DNA of 46,688 nucleotides from Candidatus Colinaster equi (GCA_018064425.1 JAGHVF010000022.1:1-46688), one strand, 5' to 3'. Numbered from the stretch's first letter, positions 16,634 to 26,915 are shown. Made by a program: numbers and translations. Notes: a model not told the origin generated them from the sequence alone.

Positions 16634-18121
16634 TTAATGTTTATGATACATACGATTGCTTTCTTCGTACTTCGCATCACATGTAAGTCTCAATCCCAGT
16701 TTTTTAAATGTCTGCTCGTCAACACGAGATAACAATACGGAAGAATGTGCTTCGCAATTGCGCAATTTGGGAATTTGACGCATCGCAAGCTCGGCTTTCT
16801 TATCACTCGCTGCAGATATTGATAAAGCAATCAATATCTCATCAGTATGAAGTCTTGGATTCTTACTTCCAAGATATCCCGTCTTCAAGTGTTGTATCGG
16901 TTCTATGGCTTCCGGAGAAACCAAATGTATCTCATGTTCAATTCCTGCTAATTCTTTGAGTGCATTAAGCAAAACAGCTGCAGACGCTCCCAATAAATCT
17001 GTAGTCTTACCGGTTACAATTGTTCCGTCTTCCAACTCAATTGCTGCTGCCGGATGACCTGTATCATCTTCTCTCTTAAGTGCTGCCACCGCAACCAATC
17101 TATCTTCAACAGACAAATATGCCTGTTTCATGATAAGCTCCAGCTTATATAAAGCGTTCTTGCAATCTTTACCTCTCTTAATGTCATCAAGGCACTGATA
17201 ATACCTTCTGATAATTTCCTGCTCTGATGCTTCTCTGCAGACTTCATCATCAATAATACAATTACCGACCATGTTAACACCCATATCGGTTGGAGACTTA
17301 TACGGACTCTCTCCCAGAATACGCTCAAACATCGCATTGAGTACCGGGAAAATCTCAACATCACGATTATAATTTACCGTTGTTTCTCCGTATGCTTCCA
17401 AATGGAACGGATCAATCATATTTACATCATTCAAATCTGCCGTTGCAGCTTCATATGCCATATTAACAGGATGTTTCAATGGCAAATTCCAAATTGGGAA
17501 AGTCTCGAATTTAGCATATCCGGCCTTTATACCACGTTTATGTTCATGGTATAACTGTGACAGACATGTTGCCATTTTTCCGCTTCCGGGTCCGGGTGCA
17601 GTAATTACAACAAGCGGACGCTTTGTCTCAATGTAATCGTTCTTTCCATATCCTTCATCACTTACAATTCTGTTAACATCCGAAGGATATCCCGGTATTT
17701 TGTAATGTTTATAAGACTTTATTCCAAGTCCGGCAAGTTTCTCAATAAATTGATCGGCCGATACCTGACCGGCATATTTCGTAATACATATACTTCCGAC
17801 AAACAAACCTATTGCATTGAATGCATCAACCAATCGAAGTGCATCCATATCATAAGTAATTCCAAAATCACCTCTGATTTTATTGGCTTCAATATCCTCA
17901 GCGCTGACAACTATTACAATTTCAGCCTGATCCTTAAGTTGAAGAAGCATTTTGAGCTTACTATCAGGTTCAAAGCCCGGAAGCACTCTTGATGCATGAT
18001 AATCATCAAAAAGTTTTCCGCCAAATTCCAAATACAGTTTATTATCAAACTTTGAAATTCTCTCCCTAATATGCTCTGATTGCATCTTCAAATATTTTTC
18101 ATTATCAAAGCCCTTTTTCAC
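16634..18121 (-). CDS. DUF1846 family protein
   Basis: This 495-residue cytoplasmic protein belongs to the DUF1846 family, common in Firmicutes and of unknown function. It opens with KKGFDNEKYLKMQSEHIRER and carries the family glycine-rich segment APGPGSGKMATCLSQLYHE (about residues 175-193), which looks like a nucleotide-binding P-loop without being a canonical Walker A. The start is GTG with a full AGGAGG site six bases upstream. A 12-bp hairpin lies between it and the small Xre-type regulator upstream. It is probably monocistronic. The family call is firm; any enzymatic role is open. Confidence 0.87.
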   Translation of the reverse strand: MKKGFDNEKYLKMQSEHIRERISKFDNKLYLEFGGKLFDDYHASRVLPGFEPDSKLKMLLQLKDQAEIVIVVSAEDIEANKIRGDFGITYDMDALRLVDAFNAIGLFVGSICITKYAGQVSADQFIEKLAGLGIKSYKHYKIPGYPSDVNRIVSDEGYGKNDYIETKRPLVVITAPGPGSGKMATCLSQLYHEHKRGIKAGYAKFETFPIWNLPLKHPVNMAYEAATADLNDVNMIDPFHLEAYGETTVNYNRDVEIFPVLNAMFERILGESPYKSPTDMGVNMVGNCIIDDEVCREASEQEIIRRYYQCLDDIKRGKDCKNALYKLELIMKQAYLSVEDRLVAVAALKREDDTGHPAAAIELEDGTIVTGKTTDLLGASAAVLLNALKELAGIEHEIHLVSPEAIEPIQHLKTGYLGSKNPRLHTDEILIALSISAASDKKAELAMRQIPKLRNCEAHSSVLLSRVDEQTFKKLGLRLTCDAKYEESNRMYHKH

Positions 18122-18149
18122 GTTTGTCCTCCTAATGTGTCAAATACAC

Positions 18150-18186
18150 AAAACATAAGGATATGCGCTCGACACATATCCTTATG
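18150..18186 (-). terminator. Hairpin terminator after the Xre-type gene
   Basis: A perfect 12-bp inverted repeat (CATAAGGATATG at 18154-18165 and 18175-18186, 9-nt loop) is followed on the minus strand by TTTTGTGTATTTG. It lies 20 bp after the stop of the small regulator and before the DUF1846 gene. The T-tract is interrupted, so termination may be partial and the DUF1846 gene could receive read-through. Confidence 0.65.
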
Positions 18187-18206
18187 CTCTATATTACTTA
18201 TACTGT

Positions 18207-18404
18207 CTATTTATCAGATTTGATGATATTCTCTGTATTAGCTTTATATACCATGAGTCGAAGCAGATAGTCTGACATCTTTCTGTTACCGAGCTCCCAA
18301 TCCTGAATTGTTCTATATGGTATACCAAAATAGTCGGCGAACTGTCTTCTGTTCATTCCCGTCTCTTCTCTAAGCTTAATAAGCACTTCTCTCGAATCCA
18401 TCAT
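18207..18404 (-). CDS. Small Xre-type helix-turn-helix protein
   Basis: This 65-residue protein is little more than one Cro/C1-type HTH domain: REVLIKLREETGMNRRQFAD as helices 1-2 and YFGIPYRTIQDWELGNRKMS as the recognition part. I chose the ATG at 18404, seven bases after GGGAGGG. A strong promoter lies upstream (18447-18476). It has no toxin-like partner next to it: the downstream gene is DUF1846 behind a hairpin. It probably acts as a transcription regulator with an unknown target, possibly its own promoter. Confidence 0.85.
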   Translation of the reverse strand: MMDSREVLIKLREETGMNRRQFADYFGIPYRTIQDWELGNRKMSDYLLRLMVYKANTENIIKSDK

Positions 18405-18446
18405 AACATTTCCCTCCCGAAAGCACCGCATTTACGATATTGCTAT

Positions 18447-18476
18447 ATTCTACTACCTTATACGCGAAACAGTCAA
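18447..18476 (-). promoter_or_regulatory. Promoter of the Xre-type gene
   Basis: The minus strand reads TTGACT (18471-18476), an 18-nt spacer and TAGAAT (18447-18452), about 43 nt before the start codon. Both hexamers match the sigma-A consensus at five of six positions. Confidence 0.65.
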
Positions 18477-18504
18477 GAAATTTCACCCGGCAAAAAGTAA
18501 AGTT

Positions 18505-19926
18505 TTAATCTTCATCATCATCAAACATCATGAGAGAAAAAATGAACTCTGTGCCAACACCTTCTGTTGAAATAACATTAATATGCTCATTATGTGCCTG
18601 AATAATTTCTTTTGTAATGGACAGGCCCAATCCTGTTCCCTTTTTATCTTTTCCTCGGGATAAATCGGTTTTATAAAAACGATCCCAAATTAACTTTAGG
18701 CTATCCTTTGGAATTCCTATTCCGCTGTCTTTAACAGACACAAACACCTTTTGGTTTTTTACCGTTGTCTCTATTTTTATAGATGAATCAGTATGCGAAA
18801 ACTTAATTGCGTTATCTAACAGATTATACAGTACCTGTTGAATCTTGCCCATATCCGCATAGACCAACATCTCATCGCCCGTAAGTATAAGTTCCAACTC
18901 TATCTTCTTGCCACGTAGCTGTACTTCTGCGCTGGCTGCTGTATCTCGAATCACACGATTAATATCAAAAACACTCTTTTCCAATACAACGCCTCTGACA
19001 TTCAGATTATTGAGAGTAAGCAAAGAATTGGTTAATTTTGTTAATCGCTCCGTTTCATTTAAGACTATTCCCAGATATTTCTCATACATTTCCGGTGGAA
19101 TAGTGCCATCCAGCATCGCTTCCAAATATCCTTTGATTGATGTAAGCGGCGATCTGAAATCGTGAGATACATTTGCTACGAATTTTTTCTGATTATCCTC
19201 TGCCTTTGCAATCTCACTTGCCATATATTGAAGTGCTGCTGCCAAATATCCGATCTCATCATCACTGTCAACCGTGAATTCATAATGCAAATTACCTGAT
19301 GCATACTGTTCCGTTGCATCCGTAATTTTACGTAATGGAATGTATACGAATTCAGTGAAGAATATCAAGATTATCATTGATAGTAAGAACAACAATATTA
19401 AAAGGATATAAGCAATCGATAACAAGCTTTCTTTTGATTGATTAATTCCCGTAAGTGATGTATGTATAACAACATATCCCTTGACCTTATAGTTGTTTGT
19501 TATGGGTGCAAATACCGATAACATATCTTCATCAAAATATCCGAAAAATCGACCGGTAACGTAATACGATCCCGCCATGATTGTCGAATCAAATCCATCA
19601 ACCACTTTCTCTTCATCAAGATTAATCGGCTCTGCCGAATTAAGAATCATACGTCCGGACGGATTTATAATCCATATTTGCGAATCAAGATATACATCCA
19701 AATAATCCAACTGATTTTTTACAGTATCAAGTGATATTGCACTGTTATACAAATCACTCGCATATGTATCGGCAATAAGGGTTGCCTCCTTATACAGAGA
19801 CTCCGCCTTTTCTCTCTTAAGCCTCTCCAAAGTCATATTGGACGCAAATGTTGCTACCATTATGAATCCGAATACCCCAAATATCAAATATGCCATTATG
19901 AATTTTAAATACAAAGTCTTACGCAT
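18505..19926 (-). CDS. HAMP-containing sensor histidine kinase
   Basis: This kinase senses an extracytoplasmic signal and phosphorylates the response regulator encoded just upstream. The 473 residues show membrane helices at about 8-27 and 168-192 around a 140-residue outer sensor, a HAMP linker (about 193-245), the phospho-acceptor His255 in FVANVSHDFRSPLTS, the N box LYNLLDNAIKFS (about 366-377), the G1 box DSGIGIP and the G2 box GTGLGLSI (430-437). The start has GGAG seven bases upstream. It follows the regulator gene by 24 bp. The ligand is unknown. The tail ends in an acidic FDDDED. Confidence 0.95.
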   Translation of the reverse strand: MRKTLYLKFIMAYLIFGVFGFIMVATFASNMTLERLKREKAESLYKEATLIADTYASDLYNSAISLDTVKNQLDYLDVYLDSQIWIINPSGRMILNSAEPINLDEEKVVDGFDSTIMAGSYYVTGRFFGYFDEDMLSVFAPITNNYKVKGYVVIHTSLTGINQSKESLLSIAYILLILLFLLSMIILIFFTEFVYIPLRKITDATEQYASGNLHYEFTVDSDDEIGYLAAALQYMASEIAKAEDNQKKFVANVSHDFRSPLTSIKGYLEAMLDGTIPPEMYEKYLGIVLNETERLTKLTNSLLTLNNLNVRGVVLEKSVFDINRVIRDTAASAEVQLRGKKIELELILTGDEMLVYADMGKIQQVLYNLLDNAIKFSHTDSSIKIETTVKNQKVFVSVKDSGIGIPKDSLKLIWDRFYKTDLSRGKDKKGTGLGLSITKEIIQAHNEHINVISTEGVGTEFIFSLMMFDDDED

Positions 19927-19950
19927 ATTATCTCCGCTTACTAAGAGTTA

Positions 19951-20652
19951 TCAGGATTTTACTTCAAATTTATAACCGATTCCCCAAATAGTAGATATTT
20001 TCCATTGTTCGTGATCACCGATTTTCTCACGCAATCTTTTAATATGAACATCAACAGTTCTTGTATCACCTATATATTCATATCCCCATATCTGATCCAA
20101 CAACTGCTCTCTGGTAAATACATGATTAGGTGATGATGCCAAGAAATACAGAAGTTCCAATTCCTTAGGTGGCATATCTACATTGTTACCATTATATATT
20201 ACGGAGTAATTTGTCTGGTTAATAATCAAATCAGGATATTCAACACACTTAGTCGTCACTTGACTTGGAGCCTCATTTACCGGTTTGCATCTTCGTAGAA
20301 CCGCTTTAACTCTCGCTACCAGCTCTTTTGTATCAAAAGGCTTCTCCATATAATCATCTGCACCAAGTTCAAGTCCCAGTACTTTATCAAATACTTCTCC
20401 TTTTGCAGATAACATAATTACAGGTGTTGATGATTTTGCTCTAATCTCACGACAAACCTGATATCCGTCAATACCCGGCAACATAAGATCCAGTAATACC
20501 AGGTTCGGTGCAAAAGTATCAAATCCCTCTATTGCGGATTCCCCATCATTATATATCTGTGTTTCAAAACACTCCTTTGTAAGATAAAGTGCGATGAGCT
20601 CTGCAATATTGTTATCATCATCTACAATCATTATCTTTTGTTTTACTGCCAT
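19951..20652 (-). CDS. OmpR/PhoB-family response regulator
   Basis: The receiver domain (about residues 5-118) has the acidic pair Asp11-Asp12, the phospho-acceptor Asp55 in LVLLDLMLPG, Ser82 and Lys104 in MEKPFD. The C-terminal winged helix (about 135-230) shows PPKELELLYFL and the recognition element TRTVDVHIKRLREKIG. A clear AGGAGG precedes the ATG. The gene starts 16 bp after mutS2 and is followed by the kinase gene, so repair and signalling genes share a transcript. The targets are unknown. Confidence 0.96.
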   Translation of the reverse strand: MAVKQKIMIVDDDNNIAELIALYLTKECFETQIYNDGESAIEGFDTFAPNLVLLDLMLPGIDGYQVCREIRAKSSTPVIMLSAKGEVFDKVLGLELGADDYMEKPFDTKELVARVKAVLRRCKPVNEAPSQVTTKCVEYPDLIINQTNYSVIYNGNNVDMPPKELELLYFLASSPNHVFTREQLLDQIWGYEYIGDTRTVDVHIKRLREKIGDHEQWKISTIWGIGYKFEVKS

Positions 20653-20668
20653 ACCTTTCCTCCTGCAA

Positions 20669-23056
20669 TCATTCCTTGAATTCAGCGATAGTTACACCGG
20701 CATCGCCTTCCCCATATTCACCCTGTCTGTAACTTTTAATATACTTTGTTTTACGCAATTTAGCCTGAACAGCACTTCTTAGTGCACCTGTACCTTTACC
20801 ATGTACGATTCGGACACTTGGCACATGCGCCAAATAAGCATCATCAAGATACTTATCCAATTCATATATTGCTTCATCTACGGTTTTTCCCAATAAATTG
20901 ATTTCCGTTGAAACAGAATATGATTTGCTCATCTTTATCTTACTTGCATTTGATTTTGCTGTGGTCAATTTCTTACTGCCACCCACAACAGGCTCATCTT
21001 CAATCAAAATCAAATCCTTAATATTAACTTTTGATCTGATTATTCCGCATTGAACAAACAAATCACCCTTACTGTCAGGTAACGAATTCACTGTTCCTTT
21101 AAGCCCCATGGAAACAATCTTTACATCATCTCCCAATCTAAGCTCGGAACTCTTAAGTTCTTTATGGGTCCCTTTATCGGCTTTAATCGCCATCTTCTCA
21201 TTGCTTGTCTTTATCTTGCCACGTACTTTATCTCTGGCTTTCTCCAAGTCTTTCATTGAAGCATTGGGACCGGCCTTCTGAAATGTTCTGATAGTCTCAT
21301 CGGCAACATCCTTGGCCTCCTGCAATATCTCCTTGGCCTCTTCATGTGCCTTCCTAAGTATCTCTTCTCGGGAATCCTCTATTTTATCCTTCTTACGCTC
21401 AAGCGCATCCTGATGTGCTTTTATTCTGCTCTTATACTCTTCAATCTCACGACGGTCTTTCTCTATTGTACGTCTGCTGTCTTCCAAATCCGTTATAAGA
21501 TCTTCAAACGATTCCTTGTCCTGCGTAATATGTGACTTGGCATCTTCTATTATATCATCTCTTAATCCCAGGCGCTTAGAAATCGCAAAAGCATTACTTT
21601 TACCGGGTATACCGATTAGCAAGTGATATGTTGGTGACAAAGTCTCAACATCAAATTCGCAACATGCATTCTCTACGCCTTCTTCGCTCAACGCATACAC
21701 CTTCAATTCCGAATAATGTGTAGTCGCCATAGCACGAATTCCGCGCTTATGCAAATAATCAAGAATTGCAATAGCAAGTGCTGCACCTTCCGTCGGGTCT
21801 GTTCCCGCTCCAAGTTCGTCAAACAGGCACAAACTATTCTCATCCGCGTTTTTAAGTATTGCGACAATATTTTTCATATGTGATGAGAAAGTTGACAAAC
21901 TTTGCTCTATACTCTGTTCATCACCTATATCAGCATATATCTTGGTAAAAATAGATAGCATTGACCTATCTGCTGCCGGAATATGCAATCCTGCCTGACC
22001 CATCAACGTAAGCAATCCTACGGTCTTAAGCGATACAGTTTTTCCACCGGTATTCGGTCCGGTCACAACCAGCAAATCAAATTCTTCACCCAATCTAATA
22101 TCGATCGGTACTACAGTTTTTGCATTAAGCAACGGATGTCTGCCTTTTCTTATATTGATGATATGTTTGTCATTAAAGCAAGGCTCTGTTGCATTCTGTT
22201 CAAGTGCCAATCTTCCTTTTGCAAATGCAAAATCAAGATCTGTCATAATCTTCTGATTAGCCAATAATGTCGGTGCATCTATACCTACAGATGCACTAAG
22301 TCCTGCAAGTATTACCTCTATTTCGTGTTCTTCCTCTATCTCCAGTTCACGTATTTTGTTATTAAGATTAACAATAGCCTGCGGTTCGATAAAAACAGTA
22401 GAACCTGTCGCAGATTGATCATGTACCATACCCGGCACCTGACCTTTGTATTCGGCCTTTACAGGAATACAGAATCTTCCGTCTCTTTGAGTTATAACGG
22501 CGTCCTGCAGATATGTACGATACGCTCCGTTTAGCAAACCATTCAACGAAGATCGTATCTTCTCATTGTTTAGCCCTATTTCACGACGTATCTGTTTAAG
22601 ATTTGCACTTGCATCATCGGCAATCTCATCTTCCGATAATATACATCTGTGTATATCCTGTGAAGTATCATGATTGGACACCAATGCTCCAAACAAAGAC
22701 GTCAAACTGTCAGCAGGCTCATCATCCCGCTCCGGCTTACCATAAGCTATAACTCTGTCAACATTGTCAATAAATGCAGCTATTGTAAGCAATTCGCCCG
22801 CTGATAAAACCGCGCCTATCTCTAATGACTTTAAACTCCTTGCTATAGGCTTATTATCACCGAAGGAAATGGTCTCCTTTTTGAAGATGCGGTTAAGTGC
22901 ATCTCTTGTAGCGGCCTGAGCACTCTTAATGCTTCCCAAATCAGACATCGGTTGAAGCTTTGATGCTTTATCACGACCAAGCGGTGATGTTGCCAATGCA
23001 ACAAGTCTATCAACTATTTTGTTATATTCCAGTACCGATAAAACTTTTTGATTCAT
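20669..23056 (-). CDS. mutS2: MutS2 family ATPase/endonuclease
   Basis: MutS2 proteins act on recombination intermediates or on collided ribosomes (the latter shown for B. subtilis MutS2), not in classical mismatch repair. The 795 residues lack the N-terminal mismatch-reading domain. They have the clamp and lever regions, Walker A GPNTGGKT (333-340), Walker B LCLFDELGAGTDPTEGA (about 409-425), a long charged coiled coil (about 515-605), a KOW-like segment (LGDDVKIVSMGLKGTV) and the C-terminal Smr nuclease domain with VRIVHGKGTGALR. AGGAAA precedes the ATG. It lies between the DUF5662 gene (24 bp) and the response regulator. Confidence 0.97.
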   Translation of the reverse strand: MNQKVLSVLEYNKIVDRLVALATSPLGRDKASKLQPMSDLGSIKSAQAATRDALNRIFKKETISFGDNKPIARSLKSLEIGAVLSAGELLTIAAFIDNVDRVIAYGKPERDDEPADSLTSLFGALVSNHDTSQDIHRCILSEDEIADDASANLKQIRREIGLNNEKIRSSLNGLLNGAYRTYLQDAVITQRDGRFCIPVKAEYKGQVPGMVHDQSATGSTVFIEPQAIVNLNNKIRELEIEEEHEIEVILAGLSASVGIDAPTLLANQKIMTDLDFAFAKGRLALEQNATEPCFNDKHIINIRKGRHPLLNAKTVVPIDIRLGEEFDLLVVTGPNTGGKTVSLKTVGLLTLMGQAGLHIPAADRSMLSIFTKIYADIGDEQSIEQSLSTFSSHMKNIVAILKNADENSLCLFDELGAGTDPTEGAALAIAILDYLHKRGIRAMATTHYSELKVYALSEEGVENACCEFDVETLSPTYHLLIGIPGKSNAFAISKRLGLRDDIIEDAKSHITQDKESFEDLITDLEDSRRTIEKDRREIEEYKSRIKAHQDALERKKDKIEDSREEILRKAHEEAKEILQEAKDVADETIRTFQKAGPNASMKDLEKARDKVRGKIKTSNEKMAIKADKGTHKELKSSELRLGDDVKIVSMGLKGTVNSLPDSKGDLFVQCGIIRSKVNIKDLILIEDEPVVGGSKKLTTAKSNASKIKMSKSYSVSTEINLLGKTVDEAIYELDKYLDDAYLAHVPSVRIVHGKGTGALRSAVQAKLRKTKYIKSYRQGEYGEGDAGVTIAEFKE

Positions 23057-23080
23057 TATATTTCCTAATTTCTTCTGTCA

Positions 23081-23722
23081 CTAATATACAATTTTGGTAG
23101 AATCAATCCCCAAACTTTCCGCTGTATAATCTCTTCCCTTTGTAATTTTGAGCAATCCTTTCATATATGCAAATGCGACATCCTCGCCCTCATCTCTCAT
23201 AATACTCAACGCCTGCTCAAGTACAAGACGCGTATCATCGTGCATCACTATATGCTCACGCGATCTTGCATAATATTTCCACGCATCTCCTTGTGAATAC
23301 GTATCTTTATTGTATGCCACACAAGCGGCATATCTGTCAGCCACCATCTCAGCTACGTATTTAAGAGGCATCTTACATCCCATAATATATGGTTCTATAC
23401 TTGGTGTATAATCTGTCCAATACTCATAATGATGCCTGTTTCTGCCCTTATGATGCATCCAACTTATTGAACAACCCGTAATCATCCTATCGGATGAATT
23501 GGGAGAAAACTGTCCCGAATAGAACATTACACTTCTGTGAAACTCTACAGGCGAGAATTTGCTCATATCATGAAATATTCCTTGCAAATACAAGCCCATT
23601 CTAAAACAGCCATACCTAACATACTTTTTGTGTGTACACACTGTTTTGATATGGCCAAACAATCTTTGTCTATATGACAATTCACGATATGCATAATATT
23701 TAGGATCAATCTGTCTATCCAT
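23081..23722 (-). CDS. DUF5662 family protein
   Basis: This 213-residue cytoplasmic protein is unusually rich in His, Tyr and Arg. It has HDMSKFSPVEFH (near residue 52) and HHKGRNRHHYEYW (near residue 90), a pattern that suggests a metal site like that of HD-type phosphohydrolases, though I cannot assign an activity. It resembles the DUF5662 family of Firmicutes and their phages. The ATG at 23722 overlaps the HAD stop (ATGGATAG) with AGGA 11 nt upstream; an alternative TTG start two codons earlier (23728) has better spacing. Position between a HAD phosphatase and mutS2 suggests cotranscription. Confidence 0.6.
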   Translation of the reverse strand: MDRQIDPKYYAYRELSYRQRLFGHIKTVCTHKKYVRYGCFRMGLYLQGIFHDMSKFSPVEFHRSVMFYSGQFSPNSSDRMITGCSISWMHHKGRNRHHYEYWTDYTPSIEPYIMGCKMPLKYVAEMVADRYAACVAYNKDTYSQGDAWKYYARSREHIVMHDDTRLVLEQALSIMRDEGEDVAFAYMKGLLKITKGRDYTAESLGIDSTKIVY

Positions 23723-24395
23723 TTGCAACTGTTTCCTTTATCATATATTCCTTTATATGATACAACGTATCCGCTTTCAAAAACAATGTCTTTTCAAGTT
23801 CTTCATCCGGTTCGGACAAATCAGGCACCATAATAACATGCATACCTGCTCGATATGCGGACATTACTCCGTTAGGAGCATCCTCAACCGCAATACATTC
23901 GGCCGGTTTAAGATTAAGTTCGCTACACGCATATTCATATACCATAGGTGATGGTTTACCTTCGGCAACCATAGTTGCACTTATTACTCTGTCAAAATAG
24001 CCGTCTAAACCGGTCATTTTCAAATACTCATTGGCACGCAAAATATCAGTAGCCGTGGCAATTGCTGTTATTATCCCGTTTTCACGCAAATATGACAGTA
24101 ATTCGACCGCCCCCTTTTTTACCTGAATACCTTCTTTTGCAATATATTCATCAAAATAGCCTTTTCTGATTTTACGTACCAAATCATAATCAAACTCGGG
24201 ACCATACCACTTTTCAAACATCTGCGTAACAAATGGGCGTCCCAACGATCTAAGCGACAAATACATTTCATCCGTAAGCTCATATCCAAGCTCTTTTATT
24301 GCCTTAGGCCATACGGTCCTATATATTTTCTCAGTATCAATCAATGTCCCGTCAAGATCAAATATGAATGCCTTGATGTCTTTCATAATATTCAT
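23715..24395 (-). CDS. HAD-superfamily phosphatase, beta-phosphoglucomutase-like
   Basis: This is a small-molecule phosphatase or phosphomutase of the HAD IA type. In 226 residues it has motif I FDLDGTLIDTE (about 12-22), a helical cap (about 25-90), motif II around AIATATD, the motif III lysine in AEGKPSP and motif IV VEDAPNGVMSA. The cap lacks features that would fix the substrate. The start is the first ATG; a second ATG three codons later is possible and neither has a strong ribosome site. It is first in the run HAD-DUF5662-mutS2-RR-HK and overlaps DUF5662. Confidence 0.88.
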   Translation of the reverse strand: MNIMKDIKAFIFDLDGTLIDTEKIYRTVWPKAIKELGYELTDEMYLSLRSLGRPFVTQMFEKWYGPEFDYDLVRKIRKGYFDEYIAKEGIQVKKGAVELLSYLRENGIITAIATATDILRANEYLKMTGLDGYFDRVISATMVAEGKPSPMVYEYACSELNLKPAECIAVEDAPNGVMSAYRAGMHVIMVPDLSEPDEELEKTLFLKADTLYHIKEYMIKETVANG

Positions 24396-24465
24396 ATGAC
24401 ATATCTACTTTCTATACTTTTCACATACTCACTCAGAATTATCTTTATGCAGATAAGTAAGTATA

Positions 24466-24502
24466 ACATAAAAAAGGGTAGACAAAAACTCGGTCTACCC
24501 TT
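24466..24502 (-). terminator. Intrinsic terminator after the first chemoreceptor gene
   Basis: A 10-bp perfect stem (AAGGGTAGAC at 24474-24483 with its complement at 24493-24502) is followed on the minus strand by a run of T residues (CCCTTTTTTATG). It lies about 80 bp after the chemoreceptor stop and separates it from the HAD gene. Confidence 0.88.
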
Positions 24503-24584
24503 CTTATTCATTATAAATTCATCCTATTATCAAACAATGCACCACTTTTTGCAAGTCATTAAAGATATCTGATCTTCTCCGTCA

Positions 24585-26678
24585 TTATACGGTTTTAAAC
24601 ACAGCCACTTCGCTCTTGAGTTCATTCATATTGTCGCCCAAAGCATTTGCTGTGACATTCAAAGAAGATACATTATTAAGAAGTTTTGTAGCATTGTCGC
24701 TTACAACGTCTGCATTGTTAGCTGTTTCCTCTATTATTTCGGAAATTCTCTTAACAGCCTCAATTGTTTCGGATTTCTCTGCATCAGCTTCCTTTGTTCG
24801 CTCATTTATTTCACCAAGTCCGCTCACGAGAGAAGCCATACTTTCCTTCATCAAATTGAATACATTAACAACCTCCGTAACAGCTTCGGACTGAAGATCA
24901 ACCATTCCCTCTGCTGTTCTGGCCGAACCGACTGTACGGTCTGTCTGTTCTTTGATGCTATCAACGTTTTGGCTAATCTGGGATGCTGCCATGGCCGAAT
25001 CATCAGCCAGTTTTCTGATTTGCTCAGCAACTACCGCAAATCCCCTTCCGGATTCTCCTGCTCTGGCTGCTTCAATTGAAGCATTTAAAGACAACAAATT
25101 AGTCTCTTCGGAAATATCCGAAATCATTTCAACAAATTCATTAATTGCACCAATATCATTTCCAAGTTCATCAATGTCATAACCAACCTGAGCTGTAATG
25201 TCGGAAGTTTCCTTTGCTCTCAAGCCCAGTTTCTCGACAATATCCATACCTGTTTTGATTAATTCGTTGGTCTTTACTACCAATCCCTCAACTCGCTCTA
25301 CAACCTTGGCAACCTCTTCAATGTCCTTAGACAAAGCATCAGTTCTGTCCACACACTCTTGGGCATTTTGTGACTGCTTAACCATTCCTTTTGATATTTC
25401 ACCGATTGCCTGAGTAATATCCGAAGAATAATCGTTTATTACTTCTGATTGAGATTTAACATCTTCAGCTGAAACCGCCAACTGATCTGTTGCTTCGCTA
25501 ACCTTATTAACCAATTTCTTATTGTTAGAAATCATATTATTCATGGATGAAGCCAACGATCTAAATTCATCCCTGCCCTTAACACTAACTGTTCCCGACA
25601 AATCTCCTCCGGAAACCTGTTCAAGTCCCTGAGTTAATGTATTCATATTTTTAAGAATTCCTGCAGTCGTCAGTATTCCGATAAAGCCGGCCAAAATTAT
25701 AGCCAAAATAACAAGTGCAACAGTTATAGTCTTTATGGCATCTGCCTGTCCTACCACTACCATTTCCGGAACCAATCCGCAAAGCATCGCTCCTGTCGAC
25801 TCGCTTCGACTATAGAAAAAGTAGTACTTCTGTCCGGCATACATTACTTCACTGCTTCCGGAAAGTTTTTCACTAGACATTGCCTTAGTAAAGAATGATT
25901 CTGTGTAAAGTGTCCCCGGGGTATATGAGGCTGATCCTCCTGAAGGAACCTTTTCGGAATATACTTCCTTTCCGCCATTCGTGATGTAACAAACAAGGCT
26001 GTGGTCGCCCAGATCTATCTCATCAATCAATTCCTGGATCTTTTCTTTTTTAAGGTCAATCACTACCAGGCCGTCCTTTTTCTTGGTCGGCATCTGGTAA
26101 GCCATCAAATATCCATCGGGAGAAAGACTTAATTTCTCATCTAAAACAGGATGTGAATCTATCCATCCCTTAATATTGTTCATATCGGCCTCAAGTCCTC
26201 GGCCTTCCAAATCAGCCAAATGAACTTCCAATAAGCCGTCCGAAACACTCTTATTTGTAGAAAACATACCGGTACCGGGTGCCGTTACTATATGAATATC
26301 CTTAATGAACTTATTTCCGGACTGAGAAGCAAACATCTGAGATTCAATATTGTCAGCAGCCTTTCGAACATCCAAACTTTTCTTAAAATGACCACTCACA
26401 TAGTCATTCACATCTTCCTCAAGGGCATATTTAAGTGCATCAGCTTCCAAAACCGAAGTAGCCATATCTACATATCGGGTACCCATTACAATTGTTTCCG
26501 TTGTAGACTGAGTGAATTTCTCGCTCATACCGGCCTGAGCCTTTTGATAAGCACAAAAACCCACAATTATCATAAACAAAATTGGAACAAGAAAGCACAC
26601 AACTATCTTATTCCGAATTCCCAATAACATTACTTTATTCTTACTTCCCCTCATACTGACCTTTTTAGTATTCCTCAT
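24585..26678 (-). CDS. Methyl-accepting chemotaxis protein with Cache-type sensor
   Basis: This chemoreceptor relays ligand binding to CheA/CheW. The 697 residues have a basic N-terminus, membrane helix 1 (about 26-44), a 270-residue extracytoplasmic domain of double-Cache size, membrane helix 2 (about 315-338), a HAMP domain and the long coiled signalling domain whose tip carries the conserved [19 protein letters not shown] segment. No CheW-binding pentapeptide is visible at the C-terminus, which ends [14 protein letters not shown] precedes the ATG by ten bases. It has its own promoter and terminator and is divergent from the GGDEF gene. The ligand is unknown. Confidence 0.95.
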   Translation of the reverse strand: MRNTKKVSMRGSKNKVMLLGIRNKIVVCFLVPILFMIIVGFCAYQKAQAGMSEKFTQSTTETIVMGTRYVDMATSVLEADALKYALEEDVNDYVSGHFKKSLDVRKAADNIESQMFASQSGNKFIKDIHIVTAPGTGMFSTNKSVSDGLLEVHLADLEGRGLEADMNNIKGWIDSHPVLDEKLSLSPDGYLMAYQMPTKKKDGLVVIDLKKEKIQELIDEIDLGDHSLVCYITNGGKEVYSEKVPSGGSASYTPGTLYTESFFTKAMSSEKLSGSSEVMYAGQKYYFFYSRSESTGAMLCGLVPEMVVVGQADAIKTITVALVILAIILAGFIGILTTAGILKNMNTLTQGLEQVSGGDLSGTVSVKGRDEFRSLASSMNNMISNNKKLVNKVSEATDQLAVSAEDVKSQSEVINDYSSDITQAIGEISKGMVKQSQNAQECVDRTDALSKDIEEVAKVVERVEGLVVKTNELIKTGMDIVEKLGLRAKETSDITAQVGYDIDELGNDIGAINEFVEMISDISEETNLLSLNASIEAARAGESGRGFAVVAEQIRKLADDSAMAASQISQNVDSIKEQTDRTVGSARTAEGMVDLQSEAVTEVVNVFNLMKESMASLVSGLGEINERTKEADAEKSETIEAVKRISEIIEETANNADVVSDNATKLLNNVSSLNVTANALGDNMNELKSEVAVFKTV

Positions 26679-26729
26679 CCTGCTTTTCCTCCACTAATAA
26701 CCCCATAAGTTGTCTTGATAGTAGAATCT

Positions 26730-26738
26730 ATTATATCA
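26730..26738 (-). promoter_or_regulatory. Extended -10 promoter of the chemoreceptor gene
   Basis: The minus strand reads TGATATAAT, a perfect extended -10 (TGnTATAAT), 51 nt before the chemoreceptor start. I see no good -35, nor a sigma-28-type flagellar promoter (TAAA-N15-GCCGATAA), although this is a chemotaxis gene. Confidence 0.55.
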
Positions 26739-26854
26739 TACAATTTAGAGAAATGGCACTTCACAGCAAGCTATTTTAGTATGAATTCTTGCTCAATTTG
26801 TATGTTCGCGGAAAGTTTCTCGTTATTCTATTTTCCCATAGCTTAACTCGTTTA

Positions 26855-26863
26855 TGCTATACT
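26855..26863 (+). promoter_or_regulatory. Extended -10 promoter of the GGDEF gene
   Basis: The plus strand reads TGCTATACT, an extended -10, about 52 nt before the ATG at 26916. No strong -35 is visible at 17 nt. Together with the minus-strand promoter at 26730-26738 it makes the 237-bp gap between the two genes a divergent control region. Confidence 0.5.
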
Positions 26864-26915
26864 TATAGTATCTGCTTGTTAATGAGATAGTTGAGATTCA
26901 TACGGAGATTTGCAA

